Assembly: GCA_944388145.1 (NCBI GenBank)
Contig: CALXHQ010000009.1
Location: 45,182 to 109,181 of the forward strand
Source: an uncultured Gemmiger sp.
GTDB taxonomy: Bacteria > Bacillota > Clostridia > Oscillospirales > Ruminococcaceae
Length of the DNA: 64,000 nucleotides
Direction of reading: 5' to 3'
In this document: piece after piece, positions 1-8,847 of the stretch
Layout: each line of letters opens with the position of its first letter
How positions within the stretch are numbered: position 1 is the stretch's first letter
The notes under the pieces: model-generated
Told to the model about the DNA's origin: nothing
Databases searched by the model: none
The model's input: only the letters and a program-made list of their open reading frames with translations
Position numbers and translations under genes: made by a program

Positions 1-214
<214 letters not shown>

Positions 215-216
215 TT

Positions 217-245
217 ATTGTACCCCATTGTTTGGCAAACTGCAA
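217..245 (-). promoter_or_regulatory. Sigma-A promoter for gap
   Basis: On the minus strand a -35 TTGCAG (240-245) and a -10 TACAAT (217-222) are separated by exactly 17 bp and point at gap, giving a leader of roughly 70 nt. Confidence 0.7.
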
Positions 246-401
246 GGGGGACTGTTATTCTTTTAACACAATTTTTGCAAAAATTTGCCCTGGCGGCCGG
301 TCCCCGGCCCCCAAAGCGCCGGGCGGCGGGGGTTAAACCGGTCGATGCTGCATACAATACCAAGTGCCGTGCAAAAAGTTCCGCCGGCGGGAAAGGGGGG
401 T

Positions 402-1019
402 ATGGCCATGGCTGATCTTGCCGCGCTGCGGGCCGTTTTGGCCCGGGAGGCCGCTCGCCGCGCCCGCACCGGCCAGCTGCCGGGCACCGTTTTGCCCCGG
501 CTGCGGCTGCTGACCACCGCCGAGCTGCTCTGCCCGGGGGCGCCGCCCGCCCGCGCCGCCGACGCCGCCGGGGAGCTTGCGGCCCTGTGCGCCGCCCTGG
601 GGCAGATGCTGCGCCGCCCCGCCGGCTGGCTGGCGGCTGACCTGCCCCCCGGGCCGCTGCCTGTCCTGGTGCGGCCTGCCCTGTTGCATGGTGCGGTGCT
701 GTGCTGGCTGCGGGGTGCGCTGGCCGGCGGTGCGGCGGCGGTGCGGCTGTGCTGCCAGCCGGCGGGCGGCGCGGCGGTGCTGCAGCTGCTGGGCTGCGGC
801 ATGGCGGGGGACGCGGCGGCGCTTTGGCGGCGTCTTGCGGCCGAGGCCGGCGGCCACGCGGTATTTTTGGCGGGGCGGACGGCGGGAGCGGCGGCGCGCC
901 TGCCCGCCGCCGACGGCCTGCCGGTGCGCCCCGTCCCCGCTCCGGCGGACCTGCTGGCCGACCGGTACAGCCTGCCGCGCCTCTATCTGGACGGTTTCTG
1001 CGCCGAGCCGGAACGCTGA
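402..1019 (+). CDS. Unknown protein, Ala/Arg-rich, possibly a degenerate GHKL ATPase-like domain
   Basis: A 205-aa cytoplasmic protein of no family I recognise. The ATG at 402 is chosen because a GAAAGGGGGG ribosome site lies directly upstream; a second ATG two codons later is possible. Composition is extreme (Ala, Arg, Leu, Gly), as expected for such GC-rich coding DNA. A central stretch (about residues 85-130) has the rhythm of a histidine-kinase N-box and following strand (LLHGAVLCWLRGAL), but the Asn and the glycine boxes are missing, so any kinship to GHKL ATPases is only a guess. It precedes another unknown gene on the same strand with a 76-bp gap. Confidence 0.6.
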   Translation: MAMADLAALRAVLAREAARRARTGQLPGTVLPRLRLLTTAELLCPGAPPARAADAAGELAALCAALGQMLRRPAGWLAADLPPGPLPVLVRPALLHGAVLCWLRGALAGGAAAVRLCCQPAGGAAVLQLLGCGMAGDAAALWRRLAAEAGGHAVFLAGRTAGAAARLPAADGLPVRPVPAPADLLADRYSLPRLYLDGFCAEPER

Positions 1020-1095
1020 CTTGCAGCCCGGGCCAGGGTATGGTAGGATGAAGGTATCGAATGATCGAATTTGCGATACCGGAGGGGGGCCGACC

Positions 1096-2202
1096 ATGAT
1101 CCGACAGTTGACCCGCCGCATCCGCCGCCGGATGCTGGTGCGGGCCGCGGTGCTGCTGGCGGCCGCCGCGGTGCTGCTGGCGCTGTTTGCCCCGGAGCTT
1201 GGGATGCTGGCCGCCCCCGCCGACCTGTACACGCTGGACCCGGCGGAGCTGGAGGGCCGGTATGTGGCCGCGCGGGTGGACCTGATCTACGCCCTGTATG
1301 CCGAGACGGTGCGCGGCCGCGGTGACCGTGCGCAGACCGTCCGGCGGGAGTACATCATCCCGGTGGGGCAGGACGCCTTTATGGGCATGGAGGTGACCTC
1401 CGGGCAGATCCCCGCAGCCCAGGCAGTGCTGGAAACCACCGCCGCCGTGATGCGCGGCGAGGCCGGGGCGCTGGACGGGTCCAGCCTGGTGGTGTACGGT
1501 ACGGTGCGCCAGATGGACCCCTACACCCGCACCTTTTATGAAGATGTGGCCGGGGTGTCCCGCTTTTCGGCTGCCGACCAGGCCCGGTTCCTGCCGCTGG
1601 TGCTGGTGGAAGGCCAGGTAGGGCGCTATTCCCTGCCGCTTTTGCTGGCGGGACTTGCCGCAGGCGCAGGCTGCGGGCTGGCAGGGGCTGTGTTTCTGGT
1701 GCGGGGCCTGCTGTGCCGCGGCCCGGTGCAGCCCGCCGCCTACCTGGCCGGTGCCGCCGGGGATGCCGCCCCGCTGCTGGACCGGGAATTGTCCGATTTT
1801 TACCGCCAGACCCCGCCGGTGGGGCGCCTGCGCGCCAACTGCCGCTGGCTGCTGTGTGAGGACGGCTCCGCCAGCTGGCTGCTGTACAACCGGGACGTGG
1901 CCTGGGTTTACCGGCGCCGCAGCGGCCGCAGGCAGGCCGTGATCGTCTGCGCCCGGTCACCCCTGGGCCGCAGGCTGCGGCGGCGCTACTGCATCCCGGT
2001 ACACGCTTCCGGCGAGGCCGAAGCCGTGCTGGCCCTGCTGCATCCGCTTTTGCCGGAGGCAGTGTTCGGCTACCGCCCCCGGTGGGAGGCCCGCTACCAG
2101 GCCGATCCCGCCCGTTTTTGCCGCCAGGTCAAGGCCGAACAGGCCGCCGCCCGCACCGCTGCCGCCCGCCGTGCCGCTCAAAGCGGCCAGGCATCCTCTT
2201 AG
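1096..2202 (+). CDS. Two-TM membrane protein of unknown function
   Basis: A 368-aa protein. The start at 1096 (MIRQLTRRIRRRM) follows a GGAGGGGGG ribosome site. A basic N-terminus leads into a hydrophobic helix at about residues 12-32. An extracytoplasmic region of some 145 residues follows, then a second helix at about 180-203 and a charged cytoplasmic C-terminal domain ending in an Ala/Arg-rich tail. I recognise no enzymatic motif. The topology (N-in, loop out, C-in) recalls sensor or assembly proteins, but nothing more can be claimed. An intrinsic terminator follows immediately. Confidence 0.65.
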   Translation: MIRQLTRRIRRRMLVRAAVLLAAAAVLLALFAPELGMLAAPADLYTLDPAELEGRYVAARVDLIYALYAETVRGRGDRAQTVRREYIIPVGQDAFMGMEVTSGQIPAAQAVLETTAAVMRGEAGALDGSSLVVYGTVRQMDPYTRTFYEDVAGVSRFSAADQARFLPLVLVEGQVGRYSLPLLLAGLAAGAGCGLAGAVFLVRGLLCRGPVQPAAYLAGAAGDAAPLLDRELSDFYRQTPPVGRLRANCRWLLCEDGSASWLLYNRDVAWVYRRRSGRRQAVIVCARSPLGRRLRRRYCIPVHASGEAEAVLALLHPLLPEAVFGYRPRWEARYQADPARFCRQVKAEQAAARTAAARRAAQSGQASS

Positions 2203-2228
2203 CGGCCCCCTGCCCAAACGACAAATAT

Positions 2229-2268
2229 CCCCCGCCCGCTGTGTGGACAGCGGACGGGGGTGTTTGTT
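2229..2268 (+). terminator. Intrinsic terminator after 1096-2202
   Basis: A 14-bp stem (2229-2242 with 2247-2260, one mismatch) is followed by TGTTTGTTT on the plus strand. Confidence 0.75.
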
Positions 2269-2313
2269 TCGGGCCGGATTTTCCGTGTGCTGCAAAGGGG
2301 GCGGCCGCCGGCC

Positions 2314-4179
2314 TTATGCCGGCGGTTCCGCCTGCCCGTGCTCGGCGTTCCACCGGGCGATTACCCGCAAAAATGCTTTGCCGTAGCGGCTTGCCTTAAC
2401 GGCGCCCACACCGTTCACCTGCAAAAACTCCTGCAGGCTGGCAGGGCGGCGGGCGGCCATGTCGGCCAGCGCGGCGTTGGAAAACACCACATAAGCCGGC
2501 ACGTTCTCCGCCTGGGCCAGGCGCATCCGCTCGGCCTTCAGGGCAGCCAGCAGGCTGTCGTCCTCCGGCTGCCCCGGCACGTCCTGCGCGGCGCGGGTCT
2601 TTTTGCGGCGGCTCAGCACCGGCTCCTCCCCGGCGCGCAGCGGCATGGTCAGCTTCTCGCCGTGGAAGAGCACCTCCCCCGCCCGGCCGGCCAGCTGGAT
2701 GGCGCCGTGCGTGTCCCGGGTCAGGCAGCCCTGTTCCTCCAGATACTCCACCAGGCGGCGGATCTCGCCCCGGCGGATGGTCTTCATCAGGCCATAGGTG
2801 GACAGGCCGTCCAGCCCCAGCTCCCGGATGCGCCGGTCGTGCCCGCCGGCCAGCGTGCCCACCAGGAGCGTTTCGCCCACCGGATAGCCCAGCTTCTGCC
2901 GGATGCGCGCCGCACAGGACAGGACCATCTGGGCGGGTACCGTCACGTCCTGCCGGGAGTACTCGGCCTTGCAGGGGCCGCAGTTGCCGCACTGCTCGGC
3001 GTGGGGCTGGCCGAAATAGTCCAAAATCACCCCCCGCAGGCAGCGGGTTGCCCGGCAGTAGGCCACCATGGCGTCCAGCCGGCGGTAGTCCTGCCGGCGG
3101 ACGGTCTGGCGCTCCTCGGGGGTCAGGGCGCTGTTTTCGCCGCCGTTCTCAATGAAAAAGCGGGCGGTGGCAATGTCCGCCGGGGCAAACAGCAAAATAC
3201 ACTCGGCCGGGGTGCCGTCCCGCCCGGCGCGGCCGGCTTCCTGGTAGTAGGCCTCCAGGCTTTGGGGCATATTGTAGTGGATGACAAAGGCGACGTTGGA
3301 CTTGTCAATTCCCATGCCGAAGGCGTTGGTGGCCACCATGACGGTCTTGCGGTCAAACTGGAAGTCGTCCTGATTGCGGCGGCGCTCGGCGTCGGGCAGG
3401 CCCGCATGGTAGCGGGTGGCAGGGATGCCGTCCGCCTGCAACGCTGCGCAGACCTTTTCCACATTGGCGCGGGTGGCGCAGTAGACAATGCCGCTTTTGT
3501 CCTGCCGCTGCCCCACCAGGGCGCGCAGGGTGTTCAGCTTGTTTTTGGGGCGCAGCACATCAAAGTACAGGTTGGGGCGGTCAAACCCGGTGATCACCCG
3601 CACCGGGTCCTGCAGCTGCAGCAGCCGCACAATATCCGCCTGTACCTGGGCGGTGGCGGTGGCAGTGAAGGCGGCCACCGCCGGGCGCACCGGCAGCGAT
3701 GCGATGAAATCAGCGCTGGCCAAATACCCCGGGCGGAAGTCCTGCCCCCATTGGGAGATGCAGTGGGCCTCGTCCACCGCCACCACCGGCACCCGCAGAT
3801 CGGCCGCCAGCGCCTGAAACCCCGGGTAGGCCAGCCGCTCCGGCGCGATGTAAAGCAGGCGGTACTGCCCCGCCCGGGCGTTGGCGGCAATCCGGGCCAT
3901 CTGGCCGGCGCCCAGGGCGCTGTTCAGGCAGGCGGCGGGGATGCCCATCTGTTCCAGCGCCGCCACCTGGTCCTCCATCAGGGAGATCAGCGGCGAGATC
4001 ACCAGCGTGGTGCCCTCCAAAAGCAGCGCCGGCAGCTGGTAGCAGACCGACTTGCCGCCGCCTGTGGGCAGCACGCCCAGCACGTCCCGCCCGGCCAGCA
4101 GCCCCTCCACCAGCGCCTGCTGCCCGGGGCGGAAACTGTCGTGGCCAAAGTATTGTTTTAATGCGGTAAATTTGTCCAT
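2314..4179 (-). CDS. recQ: ATP-dependent DNA helicase RecQ
   Basis: A 621-aa superfamily-2 3'-5' DNA helicase for recombination and fork repair. Visible motifs in order: the Q-motif region FRPGQ, Walker A PTGGGKS, the DEAH box VAVDEAHCISQWG, motif III TATAT, motif V/VI with YYQEAGRAGRDG, and the RecQ zinc cysteines (one near LRGVILDYFG, then CGNCGPC). A winged-helix segment follows, and a C-terminal HRDC-like domain (SNAALADMA to GVGAVKASRYG). Length is typical for RecQ. The ATG overlaps the stop of the upstream phosphatase gene as TGATG, so the two are translationally coupled. An in-frame TTG one codon upstream is less likely. Confidence 0.95.
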   Translation of the reverse strand: MDKFTALKQYFGHDSFRPGQQALVEGLLAGRDVLGVLPTGGGKSVCYQLPALLLEGTTLVISPLISLMEDQVAALEQMGIPAACLNSALGAGQMARIAANARAGQYRLLYIAPERLAYPGFQALAADLRVPVVAVDEAHCISQWGQDFRPGYLASADFIASLPVRPAVAAFTATATAQVQADIVRLLQLQDPVRVITGFDRPNLYFDVLRPKNKLNTLRALVGQRQDKSGIVYCATRANVEKVCAALQADGIPATRYHAGLPDAERRRNQDDFQFDRKTVMVATNAFGMGIDKSNVAFVIHYNMPQSLEAYYQEAGRAGRDGTPAECILLFAPADIATARFFIENGGENSALTPEERQTVRRQDYRRLDAMVAYCRATRCLRGVILDYFGQPHAEQCGNCGPCKAEYSRQDVTVPAQMVLSCAARIRQKLGYPVGETLLVGTLAGGHDRRIRELGLDGLSTYGLMKTIRRGEIRRLVEYLEEQGCLTRDTHGAIQLAGRAGEVLFHGEKLTMPLRAGEEPVLSRRKKTRAAQDVPGQPEDDSLLAALKAERMRLAQAENVPAYVVFSNAALADMAARRPASLQEFLQVNGVGAVKASRYGKAFLRVIARWNAEHGQAEPPA

Positions 4180-4646
4180 CAAATGCCTTCTTTGTCCCGG
4201 GTCAGATGTTCCAGCAGCGCCCGGCAGCCGGATTCGATCTGGGTCCAGGCGGTGTCAAAATCGCGGGTGTACCAGGGGTCGGCGATGTCCGCGGGTTGGC
4301 CGGTATAGTCCAGCAGGCGGTGCATCTTGCCCGCCGGGTCGCCACCGCAGATGCGCCGCATGGCGGCCAGGTGATGCGCCTCCATGCCGATCAGCAGGTC
4401 GTAGGCCCCGTAATCGGCGCGGGTCAGCTGGCGGGCGGTCTTGCCCGCGCAGGAAATGCCGTGCTCGGCCAGTTTGCGCCGGGCGGGCGGGTAGACGGGG
4501 TTTCCATACTCCTCGCTGCTGGTGCCGGCGCTGGCCACCTCAAACGCCTGCGCCAGCCCGGCTTTTGCCGCCAGGTCCCGAAAAATGAACTCCGCCATGG
4601 GGCTGCGGCAGATATTGCCCAGGCAGACAAACAGGATACGGGTCAT
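4179..4646 (-). CDS. Low-molecular-weight protein-tyrosine phosphatase
   Basis: A 155-aa cytosolic phosphatase. The N-terminus carries the active-site P-loop C-x5-R as VCLGNICRSP, starting a few residues after the Met, and the general-acid loop DPWYT lies near residue 120. Both are diagnostic of the LMW-PTP family, which removes phosphate from protein tyrosine or arginine. Family length is about 150-160, so the protein is complete. It is the first gene of a two-gene minus-strand unit with recQ, overlapping it by one base. The pairing with recQ is probably just operon packing. Confidence 0.9.
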   Translation of the reverse strand: MTRILFVCLGNICRSPMAEFIFRDLAAKAGLAQAFEVASAGTSSEEYGNPVYPPARRKLAEHGISCAGKTARQLTRADYGAYDLLIGMEAHHLAAMRRICGGDPAGKMHRLLDYTGQPADIADPWYTRDFDTAWTQIESGCRALLEHLTRDKEGI

Positions 4647-4732
4647 GTCATCTTCCTTTCACAGGGCGGGAGCGCCGGGCCCCCGCATTTGACTCTATTC
4701 TAGCACGGGGCCCGCCGGGGCGCAAACGATCC

Positions 4733-4761
4733 TTGACATTCCCCGCCGATGCGTGTACCTT
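4733..4761 (+). promoter_or_regulatory. Sigma-A promoter for the PPOX-family gene
   Basis: A perfect -35 TTGACA (4733-4738), a 17-bp spacer and a weak -10 TACCTT (4756-4761) lie about 30 bp before the ATG at 4793. Confidence 0.6.
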
Positions 4762-4792
4762 TTGTACAGAATATTTGAAAGAAGGTTTTACC

Positions 4793-5296
4793 ATGTTCCG
4801 TCCCATGCGCAGAAACAAACAGCAGCTCTCCCCTGCCCAGTGCGACGCCATCCTGAATGCCGGCAGCAACGGTGTGCTGGCGGTGGCCGGCGACGACGGC
4901 TACCCCTACGCGGTGCCGCTGAGCTATGTGTACGCCGGCGGAAGGCTGTACTTTCACTGTGCCAAAAGCGGGCACAAGCTGGATGCGCTGCGCCGGTGCG
5001 ACAAGGCGTCCTTCTGTGTGATCGGGCAGGACGAGGTGGTGCCCGAGCGGTACACCACCCACTACCGCAGCGTGATCGCCTTTGGCCATGTGCGGGAGAT
5101 CACCGGCGATGCCGAAAAGCGCGCCGCCGCCCTGCTGCTGGCCCGCAAGTACGCCCCCGATGCCCCCGACGCCGCCCACAATGCCGAGATCGACAAGGAT
5201 TGGGCGCCGCTGTGCGTGCTGGAACTGGTTCCCGACCACATCACCGGCAAGGAGGCCATCGAGCTGGTGCGTGCCCGGGAAACCGCCCAAGGCTAA
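4793..5296 (+). CDS. Pyridoxamine 5'-phosphate oxidase-fold (NimA-like) flavoprotein
   Basis: A 167-aa protein of the split-barrel flavin-binding family, resembling NimA nitroimidazole resistance proteins. The start MFRPMRRNKQQLS follows a GAAAGAAGG ribosome site. The core shows the strand pattern of the fold: GVLAVAGDDGYPYAVPLSYVY, then RLYFHCAKSGHKLDALRR, with the His/Lys cluster typical of the flavin-phosphate site, and later YRSVIAFGHVREI. Family members bind FMN, F420 or haem, and the exact substrate cannot be read from the sequence. It has its own promoter and sits upstream of a separately promoted MATE gene. Confidence 0.85.
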   Translation: MFRPMRRNKQQLSPAQCDAILNAGSNGVLAVAGDDGYPYAVPLSYVYAGGRLYFHCAKSGHKLDALRRCDKASFCVIGQDEVVPERYTTHYRSVIAFGHVREITGDAEKRAAALLLARKYAPDAPDAAHNAEIDKDWAPLCVLELVPDHITGKEAIELVRARETAQG

Positions 5297-5308
5297 CCCG
5301 CCGGGTTC

Positions 5309-5337
5309 TTGACAGGGCCCGCCGCCCCTGCTATAAT
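5309..5337 (+). promoter_or_regulatory. Consensus sigma-A promoter for the MATE gene
   Basis: TTGACA (5309-5314), exactly 17 bp, TATAAT (5332-5337): a full consensus promoter that begins 13 bp after the PPOX stop codon. Transcription should start near 5344, giving a leader of about 117 nt before the MATE start. Confidence 0.9.
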
Positions 5338-5372
5338 CAGGCCAGTATTTTTGAATTATTTTGCCGCCGGGC

Positions 5373-5428
5373 AACGCCTTACCCCTTCCTCCCAGGCCTT
5401 TGCAGAGGAAGAGGCAAGGCGTTTTTTT
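5373..5428 (+). terminator. Leader terminator (attenuator) between promoter and MATE start codon
   Basis: A 19-position stem (5373-5391 with 5405-5423, two mismatches) closes a 13-nt loop and is followed by a run of seven T. It lies downstream of the consensus promoter and upstream of the ATG at 5461, so it can only act on the MATE leader transcript. No short leader ORF with an ATG is visible in the leader. Confidence 0.85.
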
Positions 5429-5460
5429 GTGCGGCGTCCCATTGCAAGGAGGCCTTTGCC

Positions 5461-6795
5461 ATGTCCCCCACCCGTCCGTCCTGCCTGTCCGACTTTGCCC
5501 GCTATGCCTCGCTGAATGTGCTGGGCATGATCGCGCTGTCCTGCTACATCCTGGCCGATACCTTTTTTGTCTCGCTGGGCATGGGGGCCGACGGCCTGGC
5601 GGCGCTGAACCTGGCCATCCCGGTGTACAGCTTTATCCACGGCAGCGGCCTGATGATCGGCATGGGCGGCGGCACCCGGTATTCCATCCGCAAGGGGCAG
5701 GGGGATGACGCCTCGGCCAACCGGGCGTTCACCTCCGGCATCTATCTGGTCATCGGGTTTGCAGCGGTGTTTGTGCTGGCAGGGCTTTTTTGCACCGGTC
5801 CGCTGGCCCGGCTGCTGGGCGCCGGCGGCGAGGTGTACGCCATGACCCGCACCTATCTGCAGGTGATCCTGCTGTTCGCCCCCGCCTTTCTGACCAACAA
5901 CCTGCTGCTCTGCTTTGTGCGCAACGACGGCGCCCCCCAGCTGGCCATGGCGGGCATGATCACCGGCAGTTTGTCCAACGTGGTGCTGGATTATCTGTTC
6001 ATCTTCCCCTGCGGCATGGGCATCTTCGGCGCGGCGCTGGCCACCGGCTTTGCCCCGCTGATCAGCATCGGGGTGCTATCGCCCCACTTTATCCGCCGCA
6101 AAAACGGCTTTCACCCCGTGCGCTGCCATCTGCGGCCAGGGCGGCTGGCGGCCATCTGCTCGGCGGGGGTGCCCTCACTGGTGACGGAAGTCTCCTCCGG
6201 CGTGGTGATGATCGCCTTCAACGCCATCCTGCTGGGGCTGGAGGGCAACGTAGGGGTGGCGGCCTACGGCGTCATCGCCAACCTGTCGCTGGTGGTGCTG
6301 GCCATCTTCACCGGCATCAGCCAGGGCATCCAGCCGCTGCTCAGTGCCCGGTACGGCGCCGGCCAAAAGGCGGAGCTGGGCGCCATCCTGCGGTATGCCG
6401 TCATCACGGCGCTGGTGGTGAGCGCGGTGGTCTACGGGGTGATTTTTGCCTTTGCCGGGCCCATCGCTGCCATCTTCAACAGCGAACACAACGCCCAGCT
6501 GCAGGCCTTGGCCGAGTACGGGCTGCGGCTGTACTTTATCGCCTGCCCCTTTGCCGGGTGGAACGTCATTCTGGCGGTCTACTTCACCTCAGTGGAGCGG
6601 CCGCGGCCGGGCCAGGCGGTGTCGCTTTTGCGCGGCTTTGCGGTGATTTTGCCCATGGCTTTTGCGCTGTCGGCGCTGTTCGGGCTGACCGGCGTGTGGT
6701 GCGCCTTCCCCGCCACCGAGGCGGTGGTGGCGCTGGTGGGGTTGGTGCTCTACCGCCGCAGGCGCCGCCCCGCCCTGCACGAGCTTTTGCGGTGA
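5461..6795 (+). CDS. MATE family multidrug/cation exporter
   Basis: A 444-aa integral membrane protein with twelve predicted helices, the usual MATE size. ATG at 5461 follows AAGGAGG. The N-terminal half begins with FARYASLNVLGMIALSCYILADTFFVSLGMGADGL-like MATE signature residues (a helix, then ADTFFVS). A second repeat starts near ICSAGVPSLVTEVSSGVVM. MATE proteins expel drugs or metabolites in exchange for Na+ or H+. The gene is monocistronic, with a consensus promoter, a leader attenuator and a strong terminator behind it. That layout suggests expression induced by a ligand or by translation stress. Confidence 0.92.
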   Translation: MSPTRPSCLSDFARYASLNVLGMIALSCYILADTFFVSLGMGADGLAALNLAIPVYSFIHGSGLMIGMGGGTRYSIRKGQGDDASANRAFTSGIYLVIGFAAVFVLAGLFCTGPLARLLGAGGEVYAMTRTYLQVILLFAPAFLTNNLLLCFVRNDGAPQLAMAGMITGSLSNVVLDYLFIFPCGMGIFGAALATGFAPLISIGVLSPHFIRRKNGFHPVRCHLRPGRLAAICSAGVPSLVTEVSSGVVMIAFNAILLGLEGNVGVAAYGVIANLSLVVLAIFTGISQGIQPLLSARYGAGQKAELGAILRYAVITALVVSAVVYGVIFAFAGPIAAIFNSEHNAQLQALAEYGLRLYFIACPFAGWNVILAVYFTSVERPRPGQAVSLLRGFAVILPMAFALSALFGLTGVWCAFPATEAVVALVGLVLYRRRRRPALHELLR

Positions 6796-6821
6796 GCGGC
6801 CCCGTCCTGCCCCATACAGTC

Positions 6822-6870
6822 AAATACGCGCCCGGCGCGGGGGATTTCCCTCTGCGCCGGGCGCGTTTTG
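6822..6870. terminator. Bidirectional terminator between the MATE and AGCS genes
   Basis: A perfect 13-bp stem (6826-6838 with 6854-6866) has A-rich sequence before it and TTTT after it, and serves the two converging genes. Confidence 0.85.
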
Positions 6871-6884
6871 TACAAAATAGCGGC

Positions 6885-8279
6885 TTACTTTTTGTCGGTT
6901 TTGTTGGCCGCCCGCCGCAGCTGTTTGGCGTAGCGGTCCAGGCTCTTGCCCTTGTGGATGCTGGCCACCAGGCCGGACAGGGCCAGCAGGGCGATCAGGT
7001 TAGGGATGACCATCAGGCCGTTGAACAGGTCGGACAGGTTCCAGACCAGGTCCACCTTCTGTACCGAGCCGATCAGCACAAACAGCACCGCGATGGCGGC
7101 GTAGACCGGCACCGCCTTTGTGCCGAACAGTGCCTTGAAGTTGACCTCACCGAAATAGTACCAGCCGATGATGGTGGAGAAGGCGAAGAAGAACATGGTG
7201 ATGGCGATAAAAATGTTGCCAAAGCTGCCCATGGTCTGGTCAAAGGCCGCCTGGGTCAGCTGGGTGCCGGTCAGGCCGGAGGGCACCATGCCGGAGGTGA
7301 TGATGACCAGCGCTGTCAGGCTGAGCACCACAAAGGTATCGATAAAGACGCCGATCATGGCCACGATGCCCTGGTCCTGGGGCTTTTCCACCTTGGCCAG
7401 CGCGTGGGCATGGGGGGTGGAACCCATGCCGGCCTCGTTGGAGAAGAGGCCGCGGGCCACGCCGTAGCGCATGGCCTCCCGCACGGTGACGCCCGCCACG
7501 CCGCCGGCGATGGCCTGGGGCTGGAAGGCCAGCACAAAGATCTGCTCAAAGGCGTTGGGGATGCGCTGCCAGCGGGTGACCAGGATGGCCACACAGCCCA
7601 CGATGTAGAACAGCGCCATGACGGGGACCAGCTTTTCGGTGACGGAGGCCAGCCGCTTGACGCCGCCCAGGAAGATGAAGGCCGCAATGACCGCCACCAC
7701 CACGCCCACCGCCAGCTTGCTGACGCCGAAGGCGTTGTGGAAGGCGTCGCTGATCGAGTTGGACTGGACCATATTGCCCATAAAGCCCAGCGCCAGCACG
7801 ATGGCCACCGAGAAGAACCCGGCCAGGAACTTGCCGAACTTGCCCTGGAAGGCGGCGCGGATGTAGTAGATGGGGCCGCCGGTGACCTGGCCGTCCACCG
7901 TGGTCTTGAAGGTCTGGGCCAGGATGGCCTCGGCATAGATGGTAGCCATACCGAAGAAGGCGGACATCCACATCCAGAAGATGGCGCCCGGCCCGCCGGA
8001 GGCCAGCGCGGTGGCGCATCCGGTGATGTTGCCGGTGCCCACCTGGGCCGCCACGGCGGTGGTCAGGGCCTGAAAGCTGCTCATGCCGTCCTTGCCGGCC
8101 GCTTTGCCCTTGAGGCTGAACCCGCTGAACAGGCTTTTGATTCCGGGCACAAACCGGCGCACCTGCACAAACCCCAGCCGGACGGTAAAGTAAATGCCGG
8201 TGCCGCACAGCAAAAACAACAGCAGGTTGTTCCACAAAAAGTCGCTGACGGCGCTGATGCCCTGGGTAAATTCCTCCAT
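6885..8279 (-). CDS. AGCS family sodium:alanine/glycine symporter
   Basis: A 464-aa membrane protein. Start MEEFTQGISAVSDFLWNN is preceded by GGGAGAGGG. Family signatures are clear: the FQALTTAVAAQVGTGNITG segment (the AGCS Gly-rich signature, residues about 70-90), the GGPIYYI motif, and RGLFSNEAGMGSTPHAHA, the hallmark of the family. Family members import alanine or glycine with Na+. Length is normal. It has its own minus-strand promoter about 185 bp upstream. The roughly 180-nt GC-rich leader was inspected for a glycine riboswitch, but its conserved core is not evident. Confidence 0.93.
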   Translation of the reverse strand: MEEFTQGISAVSDFLWNNLLLFLLCGTGIYFTVRLGFVQVRRFVPGIKSLFSGFSLKGKAAGKDGMSSFQALTTAVAAQVGTGNITGCATALASGGPGAIFWMWMSAFFGMATIYAEAILAQTFKTTVDGQVTGGPIYYIRAAFQGKFGKFLAGFFSVAIVLALGFMGNMVQSNSISDAFHNAFGVSKLAVGVVVAVIAAFIFLGGVKRLASVTEKLVPVMALFYIVGCVAILVTRWQRIPNAFEQIFVLAFQPQAIAGGVAGVTVREAMRYGVARGLFSNEAGMGSTPHAHALAKVEKPQDQGIVAMIGVFIDTFVVLSLTALVIITSGMVPSGLTGTQLTQAAFDQTMGSFGNIFIAITMFFFAFSTIIGWYYFGEVNFKALFGTKAVPVYAAIAVLFVLIGSVQKVDLVWNLSDLFNGLMVIPNLIALLALSGLVASIHKGKSLDRYAKQLRRAANKTDKK

Positions 8280-8463
8280 CTGATCCCTCTCCCTTGGGTG
8301 GTATCCGGCCAGGCTCCGGCACTGTCCATACAGCCCGGGCAGCCCCGCCCGCTTGACGGTGCCGATCCACCCCTGATTTGACTTTGCGGCGGGCGGTCTC
8401 GGCCGCCGCCCCGCGTTGTCCTTCGCTCGCACACAATTGCGCGCATCAGGAACACTGTCAGCC

Positions 8464-8492
8464 ATCTTACCATGTTTTTCCTGCAAAGTCAA
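8464..8492 (-). promoter_or_regulatory. Sigma-A promoter for the AGCS symporter
   Basis: Minus-strand -35 TTGACT (8487-8492), a 17-bp spacer and -10 TAAGAT (8464-8469). The leader to the start codon is about 180 nt. Confidence 0.7.
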
Positions 8493-8564
8493 GTGTCTTT
8501 CCATCACAGCCTGGCCGCGTTTTTTCCCGCCCCGGGACCGGGTTTGCCGCCGGGGGAACCTGCT

Positions 8565-8600
8565 CGATTTTCGTACATGAACCTGTACGATTTTCGTACA
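8565..8600. repeat. Direct and inverted repeat, possible operator
   Basis: The 13-mer CGATTTTCGTACA occurs at 8565-8577 and again at 8588-8600, a period of 23 bp. The second copy forms a perfect 17-bp palindrome, TGTACGA-TTT-TCGTACA (8584-8600). It lies in an AT-rich patch about 70 bp upstream of the AGCS promoter's -35, in the roughly 570-bp gap between the AGCS and M32 genes. The rest of that gap (8601-8750) holds nothing I can identify. Confidence 0.5.
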
Positions 8601-8749
8601 CGATAAATGATAAATATAGAATGAGATAGAACTACGAAAAGATAGATAGAGAAAGAACTTCACCACCCGCAACCCCTCAAAGCTTTCACCGGCCAGACAC
8701 AGCAGCCCCTGCAAGCAGGGATTGCCCCTCTTGCCTGGATGGGTTCCCC

Positions 8750-8810
8750 TGCAAAGCAAAAGCCGCAGTGCCTCCCCACCCGGCCGGGTTTTGGGGAAAG
8801 CACTGCGGCT
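8750..8810 (-). terminator. Terminator after the M32 carboxypeptidase
   Basis: A perfect 11-bp stem (8761-8771 with 8800-8810) is followed on the minus strand by TTTTGCTTT, 38 bp after the M32 stop. Confidence 0.75.
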
Positions 8811-8847
8811 GGTCCTGCCGGAACATCCGGCGGCAGGCGGCAGAGCG

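Noticed and set aside
2260-4161. A long open frame on the plus strand opposite recQ
   Set aside because: It is the antisense shadow of recQ in GC-rich DNA; the composition is low-complexity and it lacks a ribosome site.
5790-8381. An 863-codon plus-strand frame spanning the MATE and AGCS genes
   Set aside because: It covers two well-supported genes and a bidirectional terminator in the wrong frame or strand, so it is a shadow.
8280-8460. Glycine riboswitch in the leader of the AGCS gene
   Set aside because: The leader is long enough but I could not find the conserved glycine-aptamer core pattern; a covariance-model search would decide.
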